In this document: in pieces, positions 25,295-33,183 of the stretch
Layout: the number at the start of each line of letters is the position of its first letter
How positions within the stretch are numbered: the first letter of the stretch is position 1
Assembly (NCBI GenBank): GCA_944381115.1
Contig: CALWJV010000009.1
Span: 1-64,000 of the forward strand
Origin: an uncultured Clostridia bacterium
GTDB taxonomy: Bacteria > Bacillota > Clostridia > Oscillospirales > CAG-272
DNA: 64,000 bases
Reading direction: 5' to 3'
Notes under the pieces: generated by a model
What the model saw: only the letters and a program-made list of their open reading frames with translations
Database searches by the model: none
What the model was told of the DNA's origin: nothing
Translations under genes and position numbers: made by a program

Positions 25295-25336
25295 AAAAAA
25301 ACGGAATGAATTTTAAAAAGTTCATTCCGTTTTTTG
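25295..25336 (+). terminator. Intrinsic terminator of rpsP-khpA
   Basis: AAAAACGGAATGAA and TTCATTCCGTTTTT form a long perfect stem with a ten-base loop and run straight into T6. It begins next to the khpA stop. Confidence 0.9.
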
Positions 25337-25478
25337 TATGGAAGGCAACCGTATAAATAAACCTTACTATAAAAAACATAAATAAATCGTTGAAAAACAA
25401 ACCTAATCCTCTTTTTGCAATGATAAATATTATATTAAATACAGTATATTAATTTTTTTATAATTTTTCCCTAATTAC

Positions 25479-25507
25479 TTGATTACAATACAAAACAGTG
25501 ATATAAT
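25479..25507 (+). promoter_or_regulatory. SigA promoter upstream of the LysR gene
   Basis: TTGATT at 25479-25484 and TATAAT at 25502-25507, spacer 17. About 150 untranslated bases follow before the LysR start. The rest of 25337-25653 shows nothing notable. Confidence 0.6.
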
Positions 25508-25659
25508 GGAAATGATATAATTTCAAAAAAAACCATAACTTATATTTATATTATTAACGCTAAAAACTAAATGTCAATATCCTTTTACAGGCTGAGTACC
25601 TAACACTGATAAATACCGGATTTGACCTTGAAATATATTTAAAAAGGAGTCTTTTGAAT

Positions 25660-26601
25660 ATGTACGATGAAATTGATTATGTATATGAGGTTTATAAAGA
25701 AAAAAGTTTTTCCGGTGCTGCAAAAAATTTGTTTGTTTCACAGCCTGCACTTTCTTCATCAATAAAAAAAATCGAGTCAAGACTCGGAATAACTATTTTC
25801 GACCGAAGCAGTCAGCCGATATCTCTTACTGAAGAAGGAAAGGTATATATAGAGGCGGCAGAAAAAATAATAGCCATTAAAAACGGACTTACCGAGCGTC
25901 TAAGCGATATGTCTGAGTTAAAAACCGGGCATATAACGGTAAGCGGTGAAAACTACATATCCTCATTTATATATCCGAAGATTATTATTCGTTTTAAGGA
26001 AAAATACAGCGGGATAGACATTGAAATGGTAGAGTCTAATTCGCATGATCTTCAAAACCAATTATTTAATGAGAGCGTTGATCTGCTTATTGATTACCAT
26101 TTTGATCCTGAACTTTACGAGTCATTTCCATTGACAGATGAACATATCATACTCTGTGCTCCGCGAAAACTTCCGATAAATGAGCGATTTACCGAATATC
26201 AAATGACAGCGAGAGACATAAAAAACGGAAAACATTTAAAATCCGGATGCCCGTCTGTAAGTCTTGCAGAATTTGCCGACGAGCAATTCGTAATACTTAA
26301 AAAAGGGAATTATTCACATAAACACTCTATGGAACTTTGCGCTGAAGCCGGGTTTACACCTAACGTAAAAATTTACCCTGATCAGATGATCACTTCTTAT
26401 AATATGAGCCGCGCAGGAATGGGCATTTCGCTTGTACCGGACCTTCTTATTTACTCTTCTGCAGAATCCGGCAGATGTTTCTTTTATAAATTATCTGAAA
26501 TAAACTCCTTGCGTAAACTTTGCATAGGATTTAAAAAGAACCGTTATAAAAGCCGGGCCGTTGATGCATTTATAAAAACTGCACTTGAGGTATATTCTTA
26601 A
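25660..26601 (+). CDS. LysR-family transcriptional regulator
   Basis: DNA-binding regulator sensing a small metabolite. Residues 1-60 hold the winged helix-turn-helix (YDEIDYVYEVYKEKSFSGAAKNLFVSQPALSSSIKKIESRLGITIFDRSSQPISLTEEG); the rest is a periplasmic-binding-protein-like effector domain starting at GHITVSGENYISSFIYPKIIIRF. I chose ATG 25660, ten bases from AGGAG, over TTG 25654. It stands alone between terminator and an SDR gene; its targets cannot be told. Confidence 0.9.
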   Translation: MYDEIDYVYEVYKEKSFSGAAKNLFVSQPALSSSIKKIESRLGITIFDRSSQPISLTEEGKVYIEAAEKIIAIKNGLTERLSDMSELKTGHITVSGENYISSFIYPKIIIRFKEKYSGIDIEMVESNSHDLQNQLFNESVDLLIDYHFDPELYESFPLTDEHIILCAPRKLPINERFTEYQMTARDIKNGKHLKSGCPSVSLAEFADEQFVILKKGNYSHKHSMELCAEAGFTPNVKIYPDQMITSYNMSRAGMGISLVPDLLIYSSAESGRCFFYKLSEINSLRKLCIGFKKNRYKSRAVDAFIKTALEVYS

Positions 26602-26785
26602 TTAATATAAGGCAGTGATATTTTAAAATTTTGATTATATGATAAAACCGGATTTGCTCATTTATCTTTTAAAGTTTTTTGCGAAAATCAATTTTTTATA
26701 TCAAACGGTTCCTGTCCTATAAACCGGGAGTGTATTACGGATTACTATGGAAAATCATATTTCTTTTTAACGAAAGGAACACAAA

Positions 26786-27499
26786 ATGAACATTCTTATA
26801 ACCGGAGGTAGCCGGGGTATAGGCAAAGCGCTTGTTACATGTTTTGCCGGCGAAGGACACAAAGTAGCATTTATTTACAACCATTCAGAATCCGAGGCAA
26901 AAAAAATTTCCGAAATAACCGGAGCATTTGCCGTACAAGCGGATATTAGCGACCCAGATACAGCCAAAGCAGCGGTAAAGAAAGCGGCAGAATATTTAGG
27001 TACAATAGATGTCCTTATAAATAATGCCGGTATTTCTCAAATTAAACTTTTTACAGATATCACAACAGACAACTGGGATAAGATGATAAAAGTAAATCTT
27101 TCCGGTGCGTTTTATATAACAAAAGAAGTTTCCAAAACGATGATATCAAAAAAATCCGGACGTATAATAAACATAGGATCAATGTGGGGGAAAATAGGTG
27201 CTTCATGTGAAGTACATTACTCCGCATCAAAAGCGGGACTCCGAGGATTTACATTGGCACTGGCAAAGGAGTTGGGTCCGTCCGGAATAACGGTAAACTG
27301 CATTGAGCCGGGAGTTATACAAACTGATATGAACAAAATGCTTGATGATCAGACACTTAATGATCTCTGCGACCAAACTCCGCTTTGCAGGCTCGGAACA
27401 CCGCAGGATGTTGCTGCACTTGCCTGTTTTTTGGCATCTGAAAAAGCAGGCTTTATTACCGGTCAGATAATCGGTGTTGACGGTGGCTTTGCAATTTAA
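26786..27499 (+). CDS. SDR-family reductase (FabG-like; possibly EF-P 5-aminopentanone reductase)
   Basis: NAD(P)H-dependent classical short-chain reductase. TGGSRGIGKA at residues 6-15 binds the cofactor; NNAG lies near 85; catalytic residues are Ser in INIGSMWGK, Tyr in VHYSASKAG and Lys four residues on. The string ISQIKLFTDIT...W, SMWGKIGASCEVHYSASKAGL and GPSGITVNCIEPGVIQTDMN recalls the YmfI-type enzymes that reduce 5-aminopentanonyl EF-P, more than fatty-acid FabG, and no other fatty-acid gene is near. Length 237 is normal. AAAGGA precedes ATG. Confidence 0.85.
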   Translation: MNILITGGSRGIGKALVTCFAGEGHKVAFIYNHSESEAKKISEITGAFAVQADISDPDTAKAAVKKAAEYLGTIDVLINNAGISQIKLFTDITTDNWDKMIKVNLSGAFYITKEVSKTMISKKSGRIINIGSMWGKIGASCEVHYSASKAGLRGFTLALAKELGPSGITVNCIEPGVIQTDMNKMLDDQTLNDLCDQTPLCRLGTPQDVAALACFLASEKAGFITGQIIGVDGGFAI

Positions 27500-27547
27500 A
27501 CCATACTGACATAAATAAAAGTTTGTTTTTTTAATATCCGTCCTATA

Positions 27548-27576
27548 TTGACAAATAAAAAAATAAATGTTATCAT
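27548..27576 (+). promoter_or_regulatory. SigA promoter of asd
   Basis: TTGACA at 27548-27553 and TATCAT at 27571-27576, 17-base spacer, 34 bases before the asd start. Confidence 0.6.
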
Positions 27577-27609
27577 AATTATATTATATTGTGTAAGGAG
27601 ATTTTTAAT

Positions 27610-28698
27610 ATGGAAAAAAAACTTAAGGTCGGCGTTATAGGTGCTACAGGTATGGTCGGACAACGTTTTTTAACACTTCTGGATAATCACCCTTTTTATG
27701 AAGTGACCGCTGTTGCGGCAAGCGCCCGTTCCGCAGGTAAAACATATAAAGAATCAGTTGGCGAAAGATGGAAACTTTCAGTTCCAATGCCCGAAAACGT
27801 TAAAGATATGATAGTTCTGGATGCTTCCAAAATCAATGAAGTTGCTTCCAAAGTCGATTTTGTTTTTTGTGCGGTCGACATGCCCAAGGATCAGATAAAG
27901 GAACTTGAATATGCCTATGCAAAAGCTGAGATTCCGGTTATTTCCAACAACTCCGCTCACAGATGGACGCCCGATGTCCCCATGATAATCCCGGAAATCA
28001 ACTCGGATCATGCAAAAATTATTGAATCTCAAAAAAAACGCCTCGGTACCCAAAGAGGATTTATTGCTGTAAAACCCAACTGCTCAATTCAAAGTTACGT
28101 TCCTCTCCTTGCACCGCTTATGGAATTTGAACCTACTGAAGTTGCGGTAACAACCTATCAGGCTATTTCCGGCGCAGGAAAGACGTTCAAGGAATTCCCT
28201 GAAATCCTTGACAACATCATTCCGTACATTGGCGGAGAAGAAGAAAAAAGCGAGCAAGAACCTCTTAAAGTCTGGGGTAAAATAGAAAACGGCGAAATTG
28301 TAAAAGCACAGTATCCGAAGATTTCGGCACAGTGTCTGCGCGTTCCTGTTTCCGACGGACACACTGCAGCAGTATTTGTTAACTTTAGAAAAAAGCCTAC
28401 CAAAAAACAAATTCTTGAACGTTGGGCGGCATTTAAAGGTAAACCTCAGGAATTAAATCTTCCTCATGCACCAAAACAATTTATAACTTACTTTGAAGAA
28501 GACAATTTCCCTCAGGCAAAACTTCACAGGGACATTGAAGGCGGAATGGGCATAACAGCCGGACGCCTGCGCGAGGATACTCTTTTTCAGTGGAAATTTA
28601 TAGGCCTTTCTCATAACACATTAAGAGGTGCTGCAGGCGGAGCGCTCCTTTCCGCAGAACTTCTTACTGCACTCGGATATATTAAGTCTAAAGAATAG
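27610..28698 (+). CDS. asd: Aspartate-semialdehyde dehydrogenase
   Basis: Reduces L-aspartyl phosphate to the semialdehyde in the lysine/diaminopimelate, threonine and methionine pathway. VGVIGATGMVGQRF at residues 6-19 binds NADP. The catalytic Cys is in KPNCSIQSY, SGAGKTFKEF follows, and the active-site His lies in VSDGHTAAV. The inserts are those of the archaeal/fungal-type subgroup rather than the E. coli type. Length 362 is complete. I chose ATG 27610, preceded by AAGGAG, over TTG 27589. Monocistronic between promoter and terminator. Confidence 0.93.
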   Translation: MEKKLKVGVIGATGMVGQRFLTLLDNHPFYEVTAVAASARSAGKTYKESVGERWKLSVPMPENVKDMIVLDASKINEVASKVDFVFCAVDMPKDQIKELEYAYAKAEIPVISNNSAHRWTPDVPMIIPEINSDHAKIIESQKKRLGTQRGFIAVKPNCSIQSYVPLLAPLMEFEPTEVAVTTYQAISGAGKTFKEFPEILDNIIPYIGGEEEKSEQEPLKVWGKIENGEIVKAQYPKISAQCLRVPVSDGHTAAVFVNFRKKPTKKQILERWAAFKGKPQELNLPHAPKQFITYFEEDNFPQAKLHRDIEGGMGITAGRLREDTLFQWKFIGLSHNTLRGAAGGALLSAELLTALGYIKSKE

Positions 28699-28729
28699 TT
28701 GAAATTTTTTTGCAGTATATACTTGAAAA

Positions 28730-28772
28730 ATAAAATAGGACATCATTATAATGATGTCCTATTTTATTTTTA
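28730..28772 (+). terminator. Intrinsic terminator of asd
   Basis: AAAATAGGACATCAT and ATGATGTCCTATTTT form a perfect 15-base stem with a minimal loop, followed by a T run. Flanking A and T tracts could let it work both ways. Confidence 0.9.
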
Positions 28773-28863
28773 CACTAAAGTATAGTATTTTCGGAATAAC
28801 TAAACTGCCCATTATTTTTCTCTGTTAAATACAGTACATTTCGGCAAAAATTTTATGTTAATC

Positions 28864-29110
28864 TTATTTTGAATACCATACTTCGAAATTGCTGACTTTA
28901 TCGGGACTTTTTACTTTTCTACTTAAAATTTCCTGCCATTTTATGCATGCTCCTGCAAACGTCACAGTAAATTTTGTATTGCACGGCTGTGTTTTACATA
29001 CACGGTGTATTTCACAACGCACAAATGAGTTAATTCGTCCCGATAAAGCCATTACATGTTTTGCCTGCCGCTCTTTAGCGGCAAACAAAATCAAACGGTA
29101 TTTCCTCTCT
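28864..29110 (-). ncRNA. Candidate structured noncoding RNA downstream of hpf (possible raiA-type RNA)
   Basis: On the minus strand GGCUUUAUCGGGAC (29050-29037) pairs over 14 positions with GUCCCGAUAAAGUC (28907-28894), including a G-U pair that would be A-C on the other strand. Inside, GUGCGUUGUG pairs with CACAGCCGUGC over ten pairs and a bulge, again using G-U pairs, and encloses AUACA-CCG-UGUAU. UUUACU pairs with AGUAAA near the 3' side. A GCCGCU-AAAG-AGCGGC hairpin (29085-29070) lies 5' of it. The ends are not defined. The raiA RNA motif is known beside hpf/raiA genes of Clostridia, but I cannot match its consensus from memory. A 76-codon TTG frame in the same place has no recognisable product. 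Confidence 0.45.
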
Positions 29111-29331
29111 CCTCTCCTTTGTTTATTTTTATATCAAAAGGCTTTAAGCCTTGTTTTTTATTATTTTAATATTTTTAATCTATAATTTGTACCTCACTTT
29201 CTGTAAAATTTATTGTTTGGCTTTACCTCTCTTTCTTTTTTATTTTTATTATATTTTTATTTTTATTATATTTTTGTGCTATCTATAGGCATCACCCTTT
29301 TCTTTTTTGGACCGATTGTATCTTAGTTAAT
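29111..29331. other. AT-rich spacer between hpf and the RNA candidate
   Basis: Contains a possible minus-strand promoter, TTTACA (29207-29202) and TATAGA (29184-29179) 17 bases apart, that would serve the RNA candidate. There is also a small AAGGCT-TTA-AGCCTT hairpin with T6 on the plus strand (29139-29157), and two tandem copies of a 17-base AT repeat near 29241-29274. No gene seen. Confidence 0.3.
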
Positions 29332-29874
29332 TTAAACCTCTTTCGGAACTATTAGTCCGTAATGTCCGTCTTTTCTTAGGTAGACGACATTCATCTTCTC
29401 CGTCTTTTCATTTAAAAACACGAAGAACTGGTGTCCGAGCATATTCATTTGCAAAATCGCTTCATCAGTTGACATTGGTTTAAATACAAACTCCTTTACT
29501 CTTACCGGTGCTTCAAAAGTTTCCTCTTCCACCGGTTCCGGCTCCGGAATGTCAACTGAAAAGTCTTTAGGAAAAATGTTCTCTCTTAGCCTTTTTCCCA
29601 GTTTTGTTTTGTTCTTGCGAAGTTGTCTTTCGATAGATTCCATTGCGGAATCCAGCGCATTCTGAAATGTACTGTCCTCCTCTTCGCCTCTGAACATCAT
29701 ACCGCTGCTCGATATGGTGAGTTCCAAAATCTCAAGGTTTTTTCGCTTACGCAGAGTTATATGAGCAGTTGCATCATCTTTGAAAAACTTATCATATTTT
29801 GATAGTTTCCTTTCCGCAAGTTCATAAAAACCTTTTGGAACGTTCATTTGTCTGCCAACTACATTGATTCTCAT
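29332..29874 (-). CDS. hpf: Long-form ribosome hibernation promoting factor
   Basis: Dimerises idle 70S ribosomes into 100S particles in stationary phase. The N-terminal 100 residues are the HPF/YfiA fold (MRINVVGRQMNVPKGFYELAERKLSKYDKFF, AHITLRKRKNLEILELTI, DSTFQNALDSAMESIERQLRKNKTKL). After an acidic linker (PEPEPVEEETFEAP) comes the C-terminal dimerisation domain with VRVKEFVFKPMSTDEAILQMNMLGHQFFVFLNEKTEKMNVVYLRKDGHYGLI. Length 180 is the long form usual in Firmicutes. AAGGTGG precedes the ATG. Confidence 0.96.
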   Translation of the reverse strand: MRINVVGRQMNVPKGFYELAERKLSKYDKFFKDDATAHITLRKRKNLEILELTISSSGMMFRGEEEDSTFQNALDSAMESIERQLRKNKTKLGKRLRENIFPKDFSVDIPEPEPVEEETFEAPVRVKEFVFKPMSTDEAILQMNMLGHQFFVFLNEKTEKMNVVYLRKDGHYGLIVPKEV

Positions 29875-29925
29875 AAAATACCACCTTTTCGAGAAATTGT
29901 CAAGGTATTTCCCTTAACTGATTAC

Positions 29926-29954
29926 ATTATAGCAGATAATATTAAATCAATCAA
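29926..29954 (-). promoter_or_regulatory. SigA promoter of hpf
   Basis: On the minus strand TTGATT (29954-29949) and TATAAT (29931-29926) with 17 bases between and TGC before the -10. Start of transcription is about 35 bases before the gene. Confidence 0.65.
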
Positions 29955-30013
29955 TAGATTTTTTGTGAATATTATACAAATTCAAAAGTTACAATTTAAT
30001 TCATTTAGAACTA

Positions 30014-30042
30014 TTGACAAAAAAGAGCATTTGTGATATAAT
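30014..30042 (+). promoter_or_regulatory. Consensus SigA promoter with no gene behind it
   Basis: TTGACA at 30014-30019 and TATAAT at 30037-30042 with a 17-base spacer read away from hpf. The next plus-strand element is a strong terminator, not a coding region. Confidence 0.6.
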
Positions 30043-30048
30043 TTAATT

Positions 30049-30105
30049 AATACGTTACAAAAATAAAAAGACCGGAGTTTTTTTGCTTCGGTCTTTTGTT
30101 TTTTC
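30049..30105 (+). ncRNA. Candidate small RNA between consensus promoter and terminator
   Basis: Predicted transcript of about 57 bases starting seven bases after the -10 element and ending in the hairpin at 30066-30097. It is divergent from hpf and has no start codon with a ribosome site. The promoter quality argues for real transcription. The hairpin could instead merely end the minus-strand GrpB-Nudix transcript. Confidence 0.35.
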
Positions 30106-30106
30106 G
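30066..30106. terminator. Strong bidirectional terminator
   Basis: AAAAGACCGGAG and CTTCGGTCTTTT pair over 12 positions (one G-U) around a T-rich loop. T-rich DNA follows on the plus strand and an A/T run on the other, so it can also end transcription from the minus-strand gene at 30255. Confidence 0.75.
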
Positions 30107-30254
30107 TTTTTCGTCACGTCACACTGAAGTTTTTGTGCAGCCCGTTTTTACCTTTTTCAAATTTCAAAATTTTAATTTTTAAATGATTTTAAAGAGATCC
30201 TCTGTTATTTTTAAATGATAAAGTAATAAATTTTAATTCAATACACCATATATT

Positions 30255-31199
30255 TTACCGCTTTTTTTCTGCCTCATCATGTGCTAGACGTTTTTCTGCA
30301 AGACGGAGTACACGTCTGTCCTGTTCGTAATCGAGTTGCTCATATGCTTCTTCATACGGAAGTAGCCATATTCCGTAAACTTCCCCTTTTTGCGGACGAA
30401 ATGTACCTTCAGAATAATTGGCTAAAAAATAAAGCGTACTTTTGTGGATATACCCGTCAACAAGATATCTGTATTCTGATCTGAACGAGGTATCAAGCGT
30501 AACTTTTAAACTTGTCTCCTCCAGTATCTCACGTTCCGCTGTTTCTTCCTCGCTTTCGCCGTACTCCATGTGACCTTTCGGAAAACCGTTATGTCCTGAA
30601 CGGTTCTTTATTATAATATAGTGACGTCTTCCGCCTCTCATACGCCAAACCACTGCACCGCAGGAGCGTTCTTTTATGTCGCACTTAGTACGAAGGACTC
30701 GGCGCACAAACTCGGATTTTCCGGAACTGTATGCACGCCTGTCAAAAGTATATCGGCTTGCAAGCGATTCTTTAAGTTCTTCGTATTTGCGACGTACCTC
30801 TTTATCTTTTTTTAAACAATCACAAAATGCTACATATGAGTTCCAAAGAGTTTTACCGTGTATAACTATATGAACGTAAATATTAAATTTACTTTTTTGA
30901 GAATAAAGAAAAATCCGGTTTTCTGAATCTGACTCAGGCTTATGATGATAGCCAAGTTCGTCAAGAGTACCGTAAAACTGCGGAATATTTTTAAAATCTC
31001 TTACTGCAACGGCAATATCTATTATTGGGCGCGCTTTGAGTCCGGGCACAGCAGTGCTTCCTATATGCCGTATATCGATCGCAGTTTGTAAAAAAACTGA
31101 TTGCATGTCCTTTTTCACAAGTTCACCGATATTTGCCCATTCCGGATTGTATGGCTGCAGTCTTACCGATTCTTTTTTTTGACCGCTTGCAAACTCCAA
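30255..31199 (-). CDS. GrpB-family nucleotidyltransferase-like domain fused to a Nudix hydrolase
   Basis: Two enzymes in one chain. The N-terminal part (to about residue 170) is a GrpB/UPF0157 domain of the nucleotidyltransferase fold: LQPYNPEW, HIGSTAVPGLKARPIIDIAVAV at 45-66, then YVHIVIHG. The C-terminal 140 residues are a Nudix domain with a complete box G-x5-E-x7-R-E-x-x-E-E (GHMEYGESEEETAEREILEETSL), the metal-binding catalytic motif. Substrates unknown; Nudix domains of this Ap4A/NTPase type clear nucleoside diphosphate-X compounds. I chose TTG 31199, preceded by GGAGG, over ATG 31226, which has no ribosome site. GrpB is usually a stand-alone protein. Confidence 0.85.
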   Translation of the reverse strand: MEFASGQKKESVRLQPYNPEWANIGELVKKDMQSVFLQTAIDIRHIGSTAVPGLKARPIIDIAVAVRDFKNIPQFYGTLDELGYHHKPESDSENRIFLYSQKSKFNIYVHIVIHGKTLWNSYVAFCDCLKKDKEVRRKYEELKESLASRYTFDRRAYSSGKSEFVRRVLRTKCDIKERSCGAVVWRMRGGRRHYIIIKNRSGHNGFPKGHMEYGESEEETAEREILEETSLKVTLDTSFRSEYRYLVDGYIHKSTLYFLANYSEGTFRPQKGEVYGIWLLPYEEAYEQLDYEQDRRVLRLAEKRLAHDEAEKKR

Positions 31200-31391
31200 A
31201 ACACACGCCTCCTTTTTATTAAACATTAAGTAAGGTTAATTATAACATAAAATATATCAAAAGTCAATGTAAATATTTTAAAATATTATAATTCTCAAAT
31301 GAGTAAAATTGAGAAAAAACGAGATAAAACGAGATAAAATGATATCCGATAGAAAAAAATTAATTTTTCACAAAAACTTTTTAAAAATCTA

Positions 31392-31420
31392 TTGACATTT
31401 ACTTTCATTTATGCTATAAT
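31392..31420 (+). promoter_or_regulatory. Consensus SigA promoter of rplM-rpsI
   Basis: TTGACA at 31392-31397, TATAAT at 31415-31420, spacer 17, TGC before the -10. The leader is only about 35 bases, too short for an L13 leader structure. Confidence 0.85.
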
Positions 31421-31461
31421 TCATTTCGTGAATAAAAATGAAAAATACGGAGGAAAAGCAA

Positions 31462-31884
31462 ATGTCAACTTACATGGCAAAAGCAGAAACCATTCAACGT
31501 AAATGGTATGTAATTGATGCAGCAGGCAAGCCACTCGGTAAGACAGCCGCAAAGGCCGCTGTTATACTCAACGGTAAAAACCGTGCTGATTATACTCCCC
31601 ACGTTGACTGCGGAGGATTTGTAATCATTATTAATGCTGAAAAAGCAATTTTAACGGGAAAGAAACTCGATCAGAAATATTATCGCCATCATTCCGGTTA
31701 CATTGGCGGACTTAAAGAGGTTCAGTACAAAACACTTATGGAAAAGCGTCCCGAACTTGCTCTTGAACTTGCAGTAAAGGGAATGCTCCCGAAAAACTCC
31801 ATCGGCGCTAAATCCTTTACAAGACTTAAGGTTTACCGCGGCGCAGAGCACGCTCATAAGGCTCAGAACCCCGAAACACTTTAA
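31462..31884 (+). CDS. rplM: 50S ribosomal protein L13
   Basis: Early-assembling large-subunit protein. Canonical features: [96 protein letters not shown] chose ATG 31462 because GGAGG lies within the upstream in-frame extension to 31438. Length 140 is normal. rpsI follows after 21 bases, the universal bacterial pair. Confidence 0.97.
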   Translation: MSTYMAKAETIQRKWYVIDAAGKPLGKTAAKAAVILNGKNRADYTPHVDCGGFVIIINAEKAILTGKKLDQKYYRHHSGYIGGLKEVQYKTLMEKRPELALELAVKGMLPKNSIGAKSFTRLKVYRGAEHAHKAQNPETL

Positions 31885-31905
31885 CAGTAAAGGAGATATA
31901 ACGAT

Positions 31906-32307
31906 ATGTATACAAGTGCAAAGCCATATTTCTACGGAACAGGCAGAAGAAAAAAATCCATAGCAAGAGTAAAATTATATCCCGGAACGGGAGTTATTAC
32001 AATTAACAAACGTGATATAGATGAATATTTTGGACTTGAGACACTTAAACTTATAGTTAACCAGCCTTACGAGATTACAGATACTGTCGGTAAGTTTGAT
32101 ATCGTATGCACAGTTACCGGAGGAGGAATTTCCGGTCAGGCAGGCGCAATCCGTCACGGACTCGCAAAGGCCCTGCTTCAGGCAGATGAGACATATCGCC
32201 CCGCTCTTAAGAAGGCAGGCTTCCTTACACGTGACCCTCGTATGAAAGAAAGAAAGAAGTACGGACTCAAAGCTGCTCGTCGTGCACCTCAGTTCTCAAA
32301 GAGATAA
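31906..32307 (+). CDS. rpsI: 30S ribosomal protein S9
   Basis: Small-subunit protein whose basic C-terminal tail reaches the P-site t[44 protein letters not shown], and the tail [25 protein letters not shown] are all canonical. 133 residues. AAAGGAG precedes ATG. Terminated directly downstream. Confidence 0.97.
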   Translation: MYTSAKPYFYGTGRRKKSIARVKLYPGTGVITINKRDIDEYFGLETLKLIVNQPYEITDTVGKFDIVCTVTGGGISGQAGAIRHGLAKALLQADETYRPALKKAGFLTRDPRMKERKKYGLKAARRAPQFSKR

Positions 32308-32329
32308 CTTTTCTTTTGAAAATGCTTAT

Positions 32330-32365
32330 AAACCCCGTAACCATGTGGTTTACGGGTTTTTTTTG
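32330..32365 (+). terminator. Intrinsic terminator of rplM-rpsI
   Basis: AACCCCGTAACCA and TGGTTTACGGGTT pair with two single-base bulges, followed by T8. It begins about 22 bases after the rpsI stop. Confidence 0.85.
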
Positions 32366-32395
32366 CCCGTAAATCTTTGTCTTATCTTATAAAAT

Positions 32396-32671
32396 TTGAC
32401 GGAATTTAACCCATATAAAGCCAATTTACCAGAAACAAAAAAGGTTGATTTGTTTTTTCAGATCTTTCCGGGAACGATTCCGATGTTAATTTTAAAACTG
32501 TTTTTCATTATTTTTTTGATTTATTCAGGGTTACCATGGAAGTTTAAATATATTTACTTTAACGGAAGAATAAGTGAAGCATATTATAATTTCATATTAC
32601 AACTATATAAATCCCCTGTTTTTCCGTGTGCCGTTCCGGGCATTGATAATATGTTTGATCGTATTATCTGA
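32396..32671 (+). CDS. Doubtful small membrane protein
   Basis: A 91-residue frame with TTG start and no convincing ribosome binding site. It has one hydrophobic segment (PMLILKLFFIIFLIYSGLPW, about residues 29-48) and no motif. It sits in an 870-base gap behind a terminator and has no promoter I can see. It may be a decayed gene or chance. Confidence 0.2.
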   Translation: MTEFNPYKANLPETKKVDLFFQIFPGTIPMLILKLFFIIFLIYSGLPWKFKYIYFNGRISEAYYNFILQLYKSPVFPCAVPGIDNMFDRII

Positions 32672-33183
32672 AATGTACGAAATGCCGGGAAAGAATCGCT
32701 TTGTTCATAATACTTACCGTCCTTATTTCTTCCTGTAATTAAACGGACTACTTTTAATTTTTAAGCCATCATGTATTATATTGCGGAAAAACTACATGAA
32801 TCATATTTATATAACTGCGATTGCTAAACTTTTAATCTCAGAAGAAGTTATTTTACAATTAAATTTAAAGAAGTAAGCGTCAAATTGACGTATGTTTATC
32901 TAAGGCAGTGCAGAATTCAAAAAAACTTGTAAACTCTATGTTTCCGGGACTTTTTTTATAAAAAATTGCAATTTTGTGTCTATTGCAATAAAAAAACGAT
33001 AAGATTTTTACGTCTTACCGTTCTTTTTAGTCTTATTTCTTAAACAACAATAATATAAATTCCGAAAAGTATTGATATTTTTTGTTTATCATAATATATT
33101 TTATCGCAACAGGATTAGATTGCTAAATCATAATACGTTTAATAAAAGCATATATTTTTTCAATATTTTATTTTAAATTTTTT
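32672..33183. other. AT-rich gap without a gene
   Basis: No supported coding region. CGTCAAATTGACG at 32878-32890 is a perfect six-base inverted repeat. ATTGCAA at 32965 and TTGCAAT at 32983 are complementary arms. A hairpin at 32995-33020 ends the kdgK transcript. The high AT content and absence of frames suggest decayed or non-coding DNA. Confidence 0.35.
32994..33029. terminator. Terminator downstream of the KDG-type kinase gene
   Basis: AACGATAAGA and TCTTACCGTT pair with one mismatch around TTTTTACG. A T run lies on the plus side and an A/T run on the minus side; most likely it serves the minus-strand kinase gene 160 bases away. Confidence 0.55.

Noticed and set aside
28864..29185. Two overlapping frames of 76 (minus) and 98 (plus) residues
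   Set aside because: Both start with TTG, neither resembles a protein, and the interval shows RNA-type pairing with strand-specific G-U pairs; treated as RNA candidate instead.
29241..29274. Tandem 17-base AT repeat
   Set aside because: Low-complexity AT sequence; no sign of function.
31420..31461. L13 autoregulatory leader before rplM
   Set aside because: The leader is only about 35 bases long and shows no stem.
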